Assembly (NCBI GenBank): GCA_002437585.1
Contig: DJQM01000015.1
Coordinates: forward strand, 1-55,047
DNA from: Clostridiales bacterium UBA6386
GTDB lineage: Bacteria; Bacillota; Clostridia; Oscillospirales; Oscillospiraceae
DNA: 55,047 nucleotides
Reading direction: 5' to 3'
Part shown: positions 1-6,794 of the stretch, one piece after another
Layout: every line of letters begins with the position of its first letter
Numbering within the stretch: position 1 is the first letter of the stretch
Notes under the pieces: generated by a model
Database searches by the model: none
What the model was told of the DNA's origin: nothing
Seen by the model: the letters and a program-made list of their open reading frames with translations, nothing else
Position numbers and translations under genes: made by a program

Positions 1-49
1 CACCGGACATTTGCATTTTGATTGGTTCGATTCCCGTCTGCTTTTTCCG
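1..49 (+). other. possible 3' remnant of a tRNA
   Basis: A T-loop-like motif (GGTTCGATTCC at about 25-35) sits just before a terminator, as expected at the end of a tRNA transcript. The flanking T-stem has a mismatch, and I could not fold an anticodon arm from the 20 bases before it. It may be a degenerate tRNA or a chance match, and it is cut by the window edge. Confidence 0.2.
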
Positions 50-50
50 C

Positions 51-86
51 AAGAAAAGAGCACCCCAGGTGGGGTGCTCTTTTCTT
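51..86. terminator. bidirectional terminator hairpin
   Basis: This is a perfect 16-bp inverted repeat (arms 51-66 and 71-86) with a 4-base AGGT loop. Because the arms begin and end in A/T-rich tracts, the RNA ends in a U-rich tail on either strand. It lies just after the minus-strand tRNA-Gly and would also stop any plus-strand transcript entering from the left. Confidence 0.85.
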
Positions 87-89
87 GTA

Positions 90-163
90 TGGAGCAGGGT
101 ACGGGAATCGAACCCGCCTCTGTGGCTTGGGAAGCGACCATTCTACCGATGAACTAACCCTGC
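90..163 (-). tRNA. tRNA-Gly (anticodon CCC)
   Basis: The minus strand folds as a 74-nt cloverleaf with an encoded CCA (90-92). The acceptor is GCAGGGT/ACCCTGC, the D-arm GTTC/GAAT, the anticodon loop TTCCCAA and the T-loop TTCGATT. The anticodon stem has one C-C mismatch in its middle pair (29-41), which is unusual but leaves the fold intact. It has its own promoter at 175-203 and ends at the terminator at 51-86. Confidence 0.9.
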
Positions 164-174
164 GTTATGGGGTC

Positions 175-203
175 ATTATAGCAGACCCCAGGAAAAAAAT
201 CAA
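175..203 (-). promoter_or_regulatory. promoter of tRNA-Gly(CCC)
   Basis: On the minus strand the -35 is TTGATT (198-203), followed by a 17-base spacer and a perfect -10 TATAAT (175-180), about 12 bases before the tRNA. It lies in the gap after mgtE, so the tRNA need not depend on mgtE transcription. Confidence 0.8.
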
Positions 204-229
204 TCCCTTTTTGTCGAATCCGGGATGCC

Positions 230-1609
230 TTAAAGCCCCAGAATGGACTTTGCGAACATGAAATACACCAGAAGGCTCAGGGCGTCCACAATGGTGGTGA
301 TGAAAGGCGAGGCCATCACCGCCGGGTCAAAGCCCAGCCGCTTGGCAAGGAGCGGCAGGGTGCAGCCGACAAACTTGGCCAGAATTACCGTCACCCCCAG
401 GGTCAGGCTCACGACCCCCGCCACCAGCAGGCTGACGCTTTCATTTCCCATGAGCAGCCGGTCAATCAGCAGCACCTTGCCGAAGCACACCGCCGCCAGG
501 GTGACGCCGCAGAGGATAGCCGTCTGGAATTCCTTCCACATGACCCGGAAAATATCCTCGAATTCCAGCTCGTCCAGGCTCAGGGAACGGATCACCGTCA
601 CAGAGGACTGGGAGCCGCAGTTGCCGCCGGTGTCCATCAGCATGGGGATGAAGGCGGTCAGCGCGGGAAGCACATACAGGGCGCTTTCAAAGGACGAGAT
701 GATCATTCCCGTGAAGGTGGCTGACACCATCAGCAGCATCAGCCAGGGAATCCGGTGCTTGTACAGCTCAAAGGGAGAGCTTTTCAGGTAGGTCTTCTCC
801 GAGGGGGTCATAGCGGCCATGATCTCCATATCCTCGGTGGCCTCTTCCTCCATGACGTCCATGGCGTCGTCGAAGGTGACGATACCCACCATCCGGTGCT
901 CTCCGTCCACCACGGGCAGGGCCAGGAAGTTGTACTTGCTGAACATTCGGGCCACTTCCTCCTGGTCGGTCTGGGTGGTGACGCAGATCAGGTTGGTGAT
1001 CATCAGCTCTTCAATTTTGTCGTCGTCATCCTCCGCCAGAAGCAGATCCTTCACGGTGACAATGCCGAGCAGGGTCTTATCGTTGGCGGTGACGTAGCAG
1101 GTGTAAATGGTCTCCTTGTCCACGCCCTGACGGCGGATGCGCAGGATGGCCTCGCCCACGGTCATATTCGGGCGCAGGGACACATACTCCGTGGTCATAA
1201 TGGAACCGGCGGAGTTTTCGGGATAGCGCAGAATCTGGTTGATGGAGTGGCGCATTTCCGGGTCGGCGTGCTGCAGAATCCGCCGCACCACGTTGGCGGG
1301 CATCTCTTCGACGATATCCGCCGCGTCGTCCACATACAATTCGTCCAGGACTTCCTTCAGCTCGTTATCGGAGAAGCTGCGGATCAGCAGTTCCTGAGCC
1401 TCCGGCTCCATCTCGACAAAGGTTTCCGCGGCCAGCTCCTTGGGGAGCAGCCGGAACATCAGAGGAATCTGCTTTTCCTCCAGGCAGTCAAACAGTCCCG
1501 CCACGTCGCTGGGATTCATGGTGATCAGAATATCCCGCAAAGTCGCGTACTTCTTCTCCTCCAGCATGGTGAGGACTGCTTTTTCCACAATTTCAAAACG
1601 TTCAGCCAT
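230..1609 (-). CDS. mgtE: magnesium transporter MgtE
   Basis: This is an inner-membrane Mg2+ channel/transporter of 459 residues, the normal length for the family. The N-terminal third is the helical MgtE_N domain (acidic, about 10-125). Two CBS domains follow (about 130-250; typical phrases are SAGSIMTTEYVSL and GIVTVKDLL). The C-terminal half has about five membrane helices carrying the conserved MDTGGNCGSQSS pore segment and the FDPAVMASPF motif. AGGAGG precedes the ATG by about 7 bases. The gene has a strong sigma-A promoter (1923-1951) and a 300-base leader holding a structured small ORF and an inserted repeat, so regulation at the RNA level is likely. No classical M-box Mg2+ riboswitch is recognisable. 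Confidence 0.95.
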   Translation of the reverse strand: MAERFEIVEKAVLTMLEEKKYATLRDILITMNPSDVAGLFDCLEEKQIPLMFRLLPKELAAETFVEMEPEAQELLIRSFSDNELKEVLDELYVDDAADIVEEMPANVVRRILQHADPEMRHSINQILRYPENSAGSIMTTEYVSLRPNMTVGEAILRIRRQGVDKETIYTCYVTANDKTLLGIVTVKDLLLAEDDDDKIEELMITNLICVTTQTDQEEVARMFSKYNFLALPVVDGEHRMVGIVTFDDAMDVMEEEATEDMEIMAAMTPSEKTYLKSSPFELYKHRIPWLMLLMVSATFTGMIISSFESALYVLPALTAFIPMLMDTGGNCGSQSSVTVIRSLSLDELEFEDIFRVMWKEFQTAILCGVTLAAVCFGKVLLIDRLLMGNESVSLLVAGVVSLTLGVTVILAKFVGCTLPLLAKRLGFDPAVMASPFITTIVDALSLLVYFMFAKSILGL

Positions 1610-1635
1610 GATTTCCCTCCTATTTCATTTGTGGG

Positions 1636-1795
1636 GGAAACTCTGAATCTATCGTCTGCGGCTGGGTGCGGATCTTTTCCCCTGGCTGTGCAGCATCCAA
1701 AATGGGAAATACACAAAGTATTCCTCCATTTTTGATGCTTTCATCCAGTGAAAAATCTCTCGCCCCCAGCTCTTGCCAATAGAATCAGAGCTTCC
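1636..1795 (-). repeat. 160-bp palindromic element, copy A
   Basis: This is the first of four copies of a MITE-like element (others at 35520-35845, 35584-35744 and 48356-48516). Its ends are inverted (GGAAACTCTGAAT at 1636, complement of the end AATCAGAGCTTCC at 1795). The centre is a hairpin holding GGAGGAATAC-(N)-TATTTCCC, read on the minus strand. No target duplication is visible for this copy. It lies inside the mgtE leader, between the leader ORF and the mgtE start. This copy has GTG instead of ATG in the core mini-ORF. Confidence 0.8.
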
Positions 1796-1804
1796 CCAAT
1801 AAGA

Positions 1805-1872
1805 GGCAATTATCTGGTCGAAGCAAGCAGGCCCGCCACGGGGCCTAAGCTACTTCGTCCAGGTATATTGCC
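1805..1872 (-). promoter_or_regulatory. long structured RNA in the mgtE leader
   Basis: On the minus strand this stretch folds into one extended hairpin. The outer helix is GGCAAT/ATTGCC (1867-1872 with 1805-1810), then an internal loop, CTGG/CCAG, CGAAG/CTTCG, a short AGC/GCT helix and the inner helix AGGCCC/GGGCCT with loop CGTGGC. It lies inside the 26-codon leader ORF and includes the stop codon, so ribosome position on the ORF would decide whether the hairpin forms. I do not recognise it as a known riboswitch class. Confidence 0.55.
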
Positions 1873-1890
1873 GCTGCCGCCAGCATCCAT
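1810..1890 (-). CDS. 26-residue leader peptide upstream of mgtE
   Basis: An AAGGAGGT ribosome site stands six bases before ATG 1890, a near-perfect initiation signal. The ORF reads MDAGGSGNIPGRSS then LGPVAGLLASTR and stop. It starts about 30 bases after the mgtE promoter and lies about 200 bases upstream of mgtE on the same strand. The peptide has no signal sequence and no known domain. Its codons are nearly all part of the hairpin at 1805-1872, which suggests a cis-acting leader ORF whose translation state controls mgtE, by analogy with mgtL-type leaders. That role is inference; a stand-alone small protein is also possible. Confidence 0.5.
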   Translation of the reverse strand: MDAGGSGNIPGRSSLGPVAGLLASTR

Positions 1891-1922
1891 GGTGGTACCT
1901 CCTTCATTAAATATTTATCTCT

Positions 1923-1951
1923 ATTCTACCCACTCCCAGAGCAAATGTCAA
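1923..1951 (-). promoter_or_regulatory. promoter of the mgtE leader
   Basis: On the minus strand the -35 is a perfect TTGACA (1946-1951), followed by a 17-base spacer and -10 TAGAAT (1923-1928). Its -35 is only two bases from the -35 of the divergent acetyltransferase promoter, so the two may compete for polymerase or share a regulator. Confidence 0.8.
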
Positions 1952-1953
1952 CC

Positions 1954-1982
1954 TTGACGAAGGCTTTTTTGTGACGTAAAAT
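1954..1982 (+). promoter_or_regulatory. promoter of the GNAT gene
   Basis: TTGACG (1954-1959), 17-base spacer, TAAAAT (1977-1982). It lies back-to-back with the mgtE promoter and about 60 bases upstream of the acetyltransferase start. Confidence 0.75.
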
Positions 1983-2041
1983 GAAGGTGCCGGAGTCTCT
2001 GCCCCGGCCCTACACCGCAGCACCAAAGTGAGGTTGTCCAT

Positions 2042-2638
2042 ATGCTCCGAATTGCCCGGGAAGCGGATCTTCCGGAAATGCTGGAAATCTACACCCCCTA
2101 CATTGTAAACGCTACGGCAAGCTTTGAGTACGTCCCGCCGTCCCCGGAGGAATTTCACCGCCGGTTCACCCAATTCACAAAGCAGTTTCCCTGGCTGGTG
2201 TGGGAGGAAGACGGCCGTCTGCTGGGCTACGCCTACGCCAGCGCGCCCTTTTCCCGGGCGGCCTACCAGTGGTGCGCCGAGCCGACCATTTACCTCCGGC
2301 AGGAAGCCCACGGCACGGGCATCGCCGGAAAGCTCTACGCCGCGCTGGAGGAAATCCTCTTCGCCCAGGGCTATCAGGTGCTCTACAGCCTGGTCTGCGG
2401 GGAAAATATCCCCTCCCTGCGCTTCCATGAAAAGAGCGGTTATCGCATCCGGGCGGTATTTCCCGCCCAGGGCTTCAAATTTGGCCGGTGGTTGGATATG
2501 ATATGGTTGGAAAAACGGCCGGAAATGGCAAAAATCCCCAGCAGTCCCCCCTGCAAATGGTCTGAAATTGTGCACAGTAGCGAAAGCCTCGCCAATATTT
2601 TAGATAAATTGTCCATTTGCGAATCGGAAAAAGTATGA
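2042..2638 (+). CDS. GNAT-family N-acetyltransferase, phosphinothricin/methionine-sulfone type
   Basis: A cytoplasmic enzyme predicted to transfer acetyl from acetyl-CoA to a small amine. The order of segments fits the Pat/MnaT subgroup: N-terminal LRIAREADLPEMLEIYTPYI, the YAYASAPFSRAAYQW strand, the acetyl-CoA loop RQEAHGTGIAGKLY (about 86-99) and the C-terminal GYRIRAVFPAQGFKFGRW motif. The core ends near residue 168. About 30 further residues are not conserved in the family and overlap the region just upstream of glgC, so the tail may be a read-through extension. GAGG precedes the ATG. The true substrate cannot be told from sequence. Confidence 0.85.
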   Translation: MLRIAREADLPEMLEIYTPYIVNATASFEYVPPSPEEFHRRFTQFTKQFPWLVWEEDGRLLGYAYASAPFSRAAYQWCAEPTIYLRQEAHGTGIAGKLYAALEEILFAQGYQVLYSLVCGENIPSLRFHEKSGYRIRAVFPAQGFKFGRWLDMIWLEKRPEMAKIPSSPPCKWSEIVHSSESLANILDKLSICESEKV

Positions 2639-2726
2639 TATGTTATGGGTGAAGAAATATGTATGCCGTGTTCCCATTGATACGACCCCCTGCGGCGTTC
2701 ATCAAATCATATAAGGAGCTGTGACC

Positions 2727-3917
2727 ATGTATTTTCAGAAAAAACGCGTAATCGCCATGCTGCTGGCCGGTGGCCAGGGCAGCCGTCTGAAGGTTCTGAC
2801 GGAAAAGACCGCCAAGCCCGCCGTCCCCTTCGGCGGCAAGTACCGCATCATCGACTTCCCTCTTTCCAACTGCGTCAATTCCGGTATCGACACCGTGGGT
2901 ATTCTCACCCAGTATCAGCCCCTGGAACTGAATGAATACATCGGCAACGGCCAGCCCTGGGGTCTGAACAAGACCCACTCCTGCGCCCAGGTTCTGCCCC
3001 CCTACGAGCGGCACGACAAGAAGTCCGGCTGGTACAAGGGCACCGCCAACGCCATCTACCAGAATATTGACTTCGTCGATCGCTTCAATCCCGACTATGT
3101 GGTCATTCTCTCCGGCGACCATATCTACAAAATGGACTACAGCACCATGGTGGAGTATCACGAGAAGCACGGCGCCTCCTGCACCATCGCTGTGCGCAAT
3201 GTGCCTCTGGCGGAGGCCTCCCGGTTCGGCATTCTGAACACCAACCCGGACAACACCATCTATGAGTTCGAGGAAAAGCCTGCCCATCCCAAGTCCACCA
3301 ACGCCTCCATGGGCATTTACTGCTTCACCTGGAGCGTGCTCCGGGATGCGCTGACGTTCGACGAGGACGACCCCAACTCCTCCAATGACTTCGGCAAGAA
3401 CATCATCCCCATGCTGCTGTCCTCCGGCCACAAGCTGATGGCCTACCCCTTCGACGGCTACTGGAAGGACGTGGGCACCATCGACTCCCTGTGGGAGGCC
3501 AACATGGAGCTGCTGGGCAAGGAGCCTGCCTTCCAGCTCCGGGGCAATAAGCGTTCCACCATCTACGCCCGGAACTCCGCCCTGCCCTCCTCCTACATCG
3601 ACACCAAGGCCGTCATCTCCGACTCCTTCGTGGCCGAGGGCTGCCAGGTCTACGGCACGGTAAAGCACTCCGTCATCTCCGTAGGCTGCACCATCGGCGA
3701 GGGTGCCCAGATTGAGGACGCGGTGGTCATGCCCGGCGTGGTCATTGAGGCCGGTGCCATCGTCCGCAACGCCATTCTGGGCGAGGACTCCCGGATCGGC
3801 CGGAACGCCGTGGTGGGCGGAGCCTTTGCCCCCAAGGAAAAGAAGCGGATCAGCGTCACCTCCAAGGGTGCCGTGCTCGAAGTCAACGCCGTGCTGAAGC
3901 CCGGTGATATGCTGTAA
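2727..3917 (+). CDS. glgC: glucose-1-phosphate adenylyltransferase, catalytic subunit
   Basis: Makes ADP-glucose from ATP and glucose-1-phosphate, the committed step of glycogen synthesis. 396 residues. The nucleotidyltransferase domain has the pyrophosphorylase signature AGGQGSRL (14-21) and KPAVPFGGKYRIIDFPLSN, the active-site region SGDHIYKMDY, and the sugar-phosphate motif FEEKPAHP. The last third is a left-handed beta-helix of hexapeptide repeats. I prefer ATG 2727 because AAGGAG (2713-2718) is 8 bases before it; a GTG at 2721 would be only 2 bases away. First gene of glgC-glgD-glgA. A promoter probably lies near 2610-2645 inside the end of the preceding gene, but I could not fix its -35. 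Confidence 0.96.
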   Translation: MYFQKKRVIAMLLAGGQGSRLKVLTEKTAKPAVPFGGKYRIIDFPLSNCVNSGIDTVGILTQYQPLELNEYIGNGQPWGLNKTHSCAQVLPPYERHDKKSGWYKGTANAIYQNIDFVDRFNPDYVVILSGDHIYKMDYSTMVEYHEKHGASCTIAVRNVPLAEASRFGILNTNPDNTIYEFEEKPAHPKSTNASMGIYCFTWSVLRDALTFDEDDPNSSNDFGKNIIPMLLSSGHKLMAYPFDGYWKDVGTIDSLWEANMELLGKEPAFQLRGNKRSTIYARNSALPSSYIDTKAVISDSFVAEGCQVYGTVKHSVISVGCTIGEGAQIEDAVVMPGVVIEAGAIVRNAILGEDSRIGRNAVVGGAFAPKEKKRISVTSKGAVLEVNAVLKPGDML

Positions 3918-3933
3918 ATAGGAGGATCCCGCT

Positions 3934-5046
3934 ATGAACGTAATGGGTATTATCTTTACCAACGATGCCGACATGGGCGAGCTCACCGATGAGCGCACCA
4001 TGGCCTCTCTGCCCTTCGGCGGCCGCTACCGCCAGGTGGACTTTGCCCTTTCCAATCTGAGCGATGCCGGTGTGCGCCATGTGGGCGTGATCTCCCGGCA
4101 CAACTTCCAGTCCCTGATGAACCACATCGGCGACGGCGAGGAATGGGGTCTGGAGCTGGAGGAGGGCGGTCTGGAATTTCTGACCCCCTATGCCCAGTCC
4201 TCCACCCACACCTACCGGGGCAAGCTGGAGTCTTTGTCCAACGCCATGCACTTCCTGGAGTACGGTGCCGGGGATGAGCTGGTGGTCATGACCGACTCCG
4301 CTATCCTGTCCAACATCGACCTGAACGCGGTGCTTGCCGCCCATGTGGCCTCCGGCAAGGACGTGACCGTGGTCACAAAGGCCGGCATCTGCAACGGCGA
4401 GAAGATCATCGACCTGGCTCTGAAGGTAGACGCCAAGGGCGAGGTCACCGACATGATGGTAGACTACGCCGCGCCTGCGGACTACGTTTCCTCCATGGAT
4501 ATTTTCGTCCTGGACAAGGCCTTCCTGGTTCGCTCCGTCAAGGAGATGATCGCCCGGGACAAGTTCCACATGGATCGGGATCTGGTCATGGGCGGCTGGC
4601 AGCGCAATGTGGTCAGCGTGAATACCTTCCCCTTCGGCGGCGTGGCTCTGTACAATGAGTCTGTGGAAGAGTACTTCAACAACTCCCTGTCCCTGCTGAA
4701 CGGCGACATCCGCCAGGATATCTTTAACGGCTGTCACCCCATCTACACCAAGGTTCGCTTCCGGGTTCCCACCTACTACGGCGAGGGCAGCCAGATCGAC
4801 AATGCCCTGGTGGCTGACGGCTGCATGCTGGAGGGTCAGGTCAAGGATTCCATTCTGTTCCGCAACGTTACCGTCTGCAAGGATGCCGAGGTGGAAAACT
4901 GCATCCTCTTCAACGATGCCGTCATCGGCGAGGGCGCGGAGCTGAAGTACGCCATTCTGGATAAGAACGTGGTGGTCACCCCCGGTGCCAAGCTCATCGG
5001 CACCAGGAAGAACCCCGTCATCGTCAAGCGAGGAGAAACCGTATGA
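3934..5046 (+). CDS. glgD: glucose-1-phosphate adenylyltransferase, GlgD subunit
   Basis: Partner of GlgC in Firmicutes, forming a mixed enzyme with higher activity. The fold is the same (nucleotidyltransferase domain plus C-terminal hexapeptide beta-helix), and PFGGRYRQVDFALSNL aligns with the GlgC core. The GGxGxRL nucleotide loop is replaced by NDADMGEL, and the FxEKP glucose-phosphate motif is missing, so this subunit is probably not catalytic by itself. GGAGG precedes the ATG. It starts 16 bases after glgC and overlaps glgA by 4 bases, which supports translational coupling and one mRNA. Confidence 0.95.
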   Translation: MNVMGIIFTNDADMGELTDERTMASLPFGGRYRQVDFALSNLSDAGVRHVGVISRHNFQSLMNHIGDGEEWGLELEEGGLEFLTPYAQSSTHTYRGKLESLSNAMHFLEYGAGDELVVMTDSAILSNIDLNAVLAAHVASGKDVTVVTKAGICNGEKIIDLALKVDAKGEVTDMMVDYAAPADYVSSMDIFVLDKAFLVRSVKEMIARDKFHMDRDLVMGGWQRNVVSVNTFPFGGVALYNESVEEYFNNSLSLLNGDIRQDIFNGCHPIYTKVRFRVPTYYGEGSQIDNALVADGCMLEGQVKDSILFRNVTVCKDAEVENCILFNDAVIGEGAELKYAILDKNVVVTPGAKLIGTRKNPVIVKRGETV

Positions 5047-6488
5047 GAATTGCCGTCTGTGCCTCCGAGGGCGCGCCCTACTGCAAGTCCGGCGGTCTGG
5101 GAGACGTAATGGAGGCGTTGCCTGCCGCTCTGTCCCGGATCGAAGGAAATGAAGTAGCGTTGTTTCTGCCCTATTACCACAAAATCAAATCCAACACCGC
5201 CTATGTCACCGAAAAAATTGCCGAGTTCCGGGTGTCCTTAGGCTGGCGGCAGCAGTACTGCGCCGTCATGAAGCTGACGAACCGGGCAGACAAGGTTCAG
5301 GTCTATTTTCTGGACAATGAATACTATTTCGGCGGCCGCACCGGTGCCATCTACGGGGACATGGACGACGGCGAACGCTTCGCCTTCTTCTCCCGGGCCT
5401 GTCTGGACGCCATGCTGGCCATCGGATTTGTGCCGGAGATTATCCAGTGCAACGACTGGCAGTGCGGCCTGATCCCCGTGTACCTGAAGGCGGTCTATCA
5501 CGACCGGCTGGACAAGACCCGGTGTATGTACACCATCCACAACATCGAGTATCAGGGCTGGGCCAGCAGCTCCTTCTTTGACGATGTACTGGCGCTGCCC
5601 TGGGAGTACCGTCCCACCCTGGACATGAACAACTCCGTGAACGTCATGAAGGGTGCCATCGAGACCGCCGACCTCGTCACCACCGTGTCCGAAACCTACG
5701 CCCGGGAGCTGATGTATCCCTACTACGCCCACGGCCTGGACGGCATTCTGGCCGGCAACGCCTGGAAGCTCACCGGCATTACCAACGGCATTGACGTGAA
5801 CACCTTCAATCCGGAGACCTCCAAGGCACTGCCCGCCCACTTTAGTTCCGAGACCTTCGTGGAGGGCAAGGCCAAGTGCAAGGCCGCCCTGCAGAAGGAG
5901 GTTGGCCTGCCGGAAGAGCCGGACGTGCCGCTCATGGTCATGGTCACGAGACTGGCCGGGCACAAGGGGCTTGACCTGCTGTGCTATATCGCCCGGCGGC
6001 TCATGTGGGAGGAAAACGCCCAGCTGCTGATCCTGGGAACCGGCGAACCCCAGTACGAGAACTTCTTCCGGGATCTTGCCAGGCAGCTGCCTGAGCAGGT
6101 CTCCGCCCAGATCACCTTCAACCTGGGGCTGGCCGACCGGGTCTACGCCGGCGGCGACATCTACCTGATGCCCTCCAAGAGCGAGCCCTGCGGTCTGAGC
6201 CAGATGAACGCCATGCGCTACGGCACCGTGCCCGTTGTCCACGCCACCGGCGGTCTGAAGGACACCGTGCCTCCCTGCGACGAAAACGGCAAGGGCGGCC
6301 TGGGCTTCACCTTCCAGAGCTACAACGCCGACGATTTCTTCGCCTCCATCCAGCGGGCGTTGAATCTGTACAACGGCGACAAGGAAGCCTGGCACGCCTT
6401 GCAGAAGCGGGAAATGGAGACGGACTTCAGCTGGGACGTTCCCGCGGCCCGGTACATGGAGCTGTTCCGGAACATGCTGTCCTGGTAA
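5043..6488 (+). CDS. glgA: glycogen synthase (ADP-glucose)
   Basis: Extends alpha-1,4-glucan chains from ADP-glucose; GT5 family, 481 residues. The N-terminal KSGGLGD motif (15-21) binds the nucleotide sugar. NDWQCGL, YTIHNIEYQG and the acceptor-side KGAIETADLVTTVSETYA are typical of GlgA. The C-terminal Rossmann domain carries VTRLAGHKGLDLL and the catalytic-loop motif PSKSEPCGLSQMNAMRYG with TGGLKDTV. It overlaps glgD by ATGA and is followed by a strong terminator. No branching enzyme or phosphorylase is in this window, so glycogen remodelling genes must be elsewhere. Confidence 0.96.
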   Translation: MRIAVCASEGAPYCKSGGLGDVMEALPAALSRIEGNEVALFLPYYHKIKSNTAYVTEKIAEFRVSLGWRQQYCAVMKLTNRADKVQVYFLDNEYYFGGRTGAIYGDMDDGERFAFFSRACLDAMLAIGFVPEIIQCNDWQCGLIPVYLKAVYHDRLDKTRCMYTIHNIEYQGWASSSFFDDVLALPWEYRPTLDMNNSVNVMKGAIETADLVTTVSETYARELMYPYYAHGLDGILAGNAWKLTGITNGIDVNTFNPETSKALPAHFSSETFVEGKAKCKAALQKEVGLPEEPDVPLMVMVTRLAGHKGLDLLCYIARRLMWEENAQLLILGTGEPQYENFFRDLARQLPEQVSAQITFNLGLADRVYAGGDIYLMPSKSEPCGLSQMNAMRYGTVPVVHATGGLKDTVPPCDENGKGGLGFTFQSYNADDFFASIQRALNLYNGDKEAWHALQKREMETDFSWDVPAARYMELFRNMLSW

Positions 6489-6504
6489 CTTTCCAAATTC
6501 CACA

Positions 6505-6537
6505 CAGGCAGAAGGCTCCGGCCTTCTGCCTGTTTCC
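6505..6537 (+). terminator. terminator of the glg operon
   Basis: A perfect 13-bp stem (6505-6517 with 6522-6534), TCCG loop and short T tract, starting 16 bases after the glgA stop. Confidence 0.85.
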
Positions 6538-6570
6538 GTGCGTCAAAAACGTCCGAAAAATACGTTGGTC

Positions 6571-6602
6571 GTCATCGCAAGGCCGTGATGCTCCGCAATG
6601 AC
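6571..6602. repeat. short GTCATTGC-type palindrome (family 2, degenerate)
   Basis: GTCATCGCAA at 6571 and CCGCAATGAC ending at 6602 are the ends of the same repeat class seen complete at 12581-12680. Only a short core remains between them. It is in the 306-base gap between glgA and the next gene, which otherwise holds only the upstream terminator and the downstream promoter. Confidence 0.55.
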
Positions 6603-6721
6603 ATTTGTTCTATTGGGACACTTTGCCTTTTTGCGGCAGTCCCTTTTCCTCGGCATGTTTCCCAAGAAAGGACGTTTGTCCATGTTCAAACTGCCCAAAG
6701 CAGATAATTTTCGTATTTTCG

Positions 6722-6750
6722 TTGAAAAAATTCCAAAAATGCGGTATGAT
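6722..6750 (+). promoter_or_regulatory. promoter of the ParB/BMP gene
   Basis: TTGAAA (6722-6727), 17-base spacer, TATGAT (6745-6750), about 45 bases before the start codon. Confidence 0.7.
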
Positions 6751-6794
6751 ATCAGAGATATGGAAAAATCAATCCTGGACGATAGGAGGCAGCC

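Noticed and set aside
1880..1905. T-box-like TGGTACC motif on the plus strand
   Set aside because: It is the complement of the leader ORF's ribosome site and start region; no T-box stem I, specifier or terminator is around it, and no aminoacyl-tRNA or amino-acid gene follows on that strand.
1610..1950. M-box or yybP-ykoY riboswitch before mgtE
   Set aside because: I looked for the conserved core motifs of both and did not find them; the structure there is a simple long hairpin overlapping a translated ORF.
2643..4001. Minus-strand frame over glgC
   Set aside because: Antisense to glgC; lacks any ribosome site or recognisable domain.
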